In this document: in pieces, positions 4,902-5,383 of the stretch
Layout: every line of letters starts with the position of its first letter
Numbering within the stretch: the stretch's first letter is position 1
Origin: Acidimicrobiaceae bacterium
Lineage (GTDB): Bacteria; Actinomycetota; Acidimicrobiia; Acidimicrobiales; Salinilacustritrichaceae
Assembly (NCBI GenBank): GCA_003476595.1
Contig: DMTU01000289.1
Coordinates: 1-5,383, forward strand
Length of the DNA: 5,383 nt
Reading direction: 5' to 3'
The notes under the pieces: generated by a model
Databases searched by the model: none
What the model saw: only the letters and a program-made list of their open reading frames with translations
What the model was told of the DNA's origin: nothing
Translations under genes and position numbers: made by a program

Positions 4902-5354
4902 GGCGGCGACTTCCGGGGCACCGACATCGCGTGGCGAACCGTCATCCACGCCCTCACGGAGGAGCTTGCGCACAGGACCGTGGAAGCCAGCGTCGAGCTG
5001 GGCTGCGATTTCCGGGAGTCGGCCCGCCTTTCCCAGACTGGCGATGAGCAGCCGACTCGTTCCCGGGCGACCTCCGAGGTGACCGAGTTGCGCTGCGATC
5101 AAATCGCTGAGGCGCTCTGCCGCATCACCGGGGCCACCCACCGCATGCGCCGCCGCCGCCACAAGGTCAGCCAGTGCAGAACGCAACAGAGAAGCGAGGA
5201 TCTCGTCCTTGCCCCGAAAGTCGTAGTAGAGCGTGGCCCGAGGGATGCCGCTGAGTTCAGCGATCTCATCGATCCGCACGTCATCGAAGGAGGCTCCGAG
5301 GGAATTGGCTGCAGCCTCGAGCTTGACCGCCATGTCTTCCGGTACGGGACGCAT
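4791..5354 (-). CDS. TetR/AcrR-family regulator, 3' end replaced by IS sequence
   Basis: The frame encodes 187 residues. Residues 1-151 are a typical TetR-family repressor: an N-terminal three-helix DNA-binding domain with the HTH at about 24-46 (VRIDEIAELSGIPRATLYYDF) and the hallmark KDEILASLL that starts helix 4, then the first part of the helical ligand-binding and dimer domain (52-151, up to GAPEVAA). From codon 152 (about position 4901) the frame reads antisense to the IS transposase for 36 residues, beginning GWGCEGELE, and stops at 4791-4793. About 40-50 residues of the normal C-terminal domain are therefore missing. The DNA-binding domain is intact, but dimerisation and ligand response are doubtful. 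ATG at 5354 is chosen; it has no strong ribosome binding site. An in-frame ATG at 5333 would shorten the protein by seven residues. The target is unknown; a 22-bp inverted repeat at the start suggests autoregulation. Confidence 0.82.
   Translation of the reverse strand: MRPVPEDMAVKLEAAANSLGASFDDVRIDEIAELSGIPRATLYYDFRGKDEILASLLRSALADLVAAAAHAVGGPGDAAERLSDLIAAQLGHLGGRPGTSRLLIASLGKAGRLPEIAAQLDAGFHGPVRKLLREGVDDGSPRDVGAPEVAAGWGCEGELELDGGEFAETALSASPVVGVLDPPWMTS
4887..4901 (-). repeat. IS right terminal inverted repeat
   Basis: Read on the minus strand from 4901, this is GGTTGGGGTTGTGAA, the partner of the left end at 3712. It overlaps the last recognisable codons of orfB (FTTPT), as is common when OrfB runs into the terminal repeat. 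It marks the junction with the TetR gene. Confidence 0.5.
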
Positions 5355-5375
5355 GGTTCGATCTTGCCCGAACCA
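5354..5375 (-). promoter_or_regulatory. Candidate TetR operator (22-bp inverted repeat)
   Basis: TGGTTCG (5354-5360) and CGAACCA (5369-5375) are perfect 7-bp arms around an 8-base spacer. The repeat lies directly upstream of, and touches, the TetR start codon. TetR-family repressors usually bind palindromes of 15-30 bp over their own promoters, so this is a good operator candidate. A further partial pairing of GCATGG with CCATGC flanks it, offset by a small bulge. Confidence 0.5.
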
Positions 5376-5383
5376 GCCATGCC

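Noticed and set aside
3708..4906. Target-site duplication of the IS
   Set aside because: I tried ends shifted by one to three bases on each side; no 3-4-bp direct repeat appears.
4045..5082. An intact 345-residue transposase
   Set aside because: After about position 4630 this frame leaves the family sequence except for one short return at 4741-4803, and its end lies in the TetR gene on the opposite strand.
1..5383. CRISPR array, tRNA, rRNA or riboswitch
   Set aside because: No regularly spaced direct repeats and no tRNA or rRNA-like conserved segments were seen on either strand by eye.

Overview
The window is GC-rich and carries several families typical of Actinomycetota: a DUF3263 protein followed by a LytR_C protein, lipoproteins with standard lipoboxes, and start codons that sit directly behind -10-like hexamers. 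My best guess at class level is Acidimicrobiia. That guess rests on overall protein style and gene content; I could not search a database.

Positions 1-3643 look like ordinary chromosomal sequence with intact genes. A 5'-terminal fragment of a trehalose-6-phosphate phosphatase (otsB, minus strand, running off the left edge) is divergent from a secreted lipoprotein of unrecognised function (232-1050, plus). That gene converges on a two-gene minus-strand operon. The upstream gene encodes a small basic DUF3263 protein (1637-1903), and the downstream gene encodes a membrane-anchored LytR_C protein (1074-1640); they overlap by an ATGA. The pair resembles Rv0430-Rv0431 (virR) of Mycobacterium tuberculosis, so a cell-envelope role is likely. 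Divergent from it is a large arylsulfate sulfotransferase made as a surface lipoprotein (2018-3643), with all four expected active-site residues in place.

Positions about 3712-4901 are one degenerate IS3-family insertion sequence. Both halves of its transposase are broken: one frameshift in orfA and three in orfB. One orfB lesion can be sized at 7 nt from the DDE spacing. The orfA/orfB overlap, a candidate -1 slippery heptamer and a hairpin ahead of the orfA ribosome binding site are still visible. The right end of the element cuts off the 3' end of a minus-strand TetR-family regulator (start 5354). That regulator's remaining frame runs into antisense IS sequence for 36 codons. The missing TetR end is not found on the left side of the IS and no target duplication is visible, which points to an IS-associated deletion or rearrangement. 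A 22-bp inverted repeat touching the TetR start codon is a good candidate autoregulatory operator.

I do not see a new multi-gene defence or metabolic system. The points most worth checking are the IS-TetR chimera, the repeated CACACT-N6-start pattern at both lipoprotein genes, the VirR-like operon and the shortened active-site loop of the sulfotransferase. No stretch longer than about 115 bases lacks a gene or mobile element.
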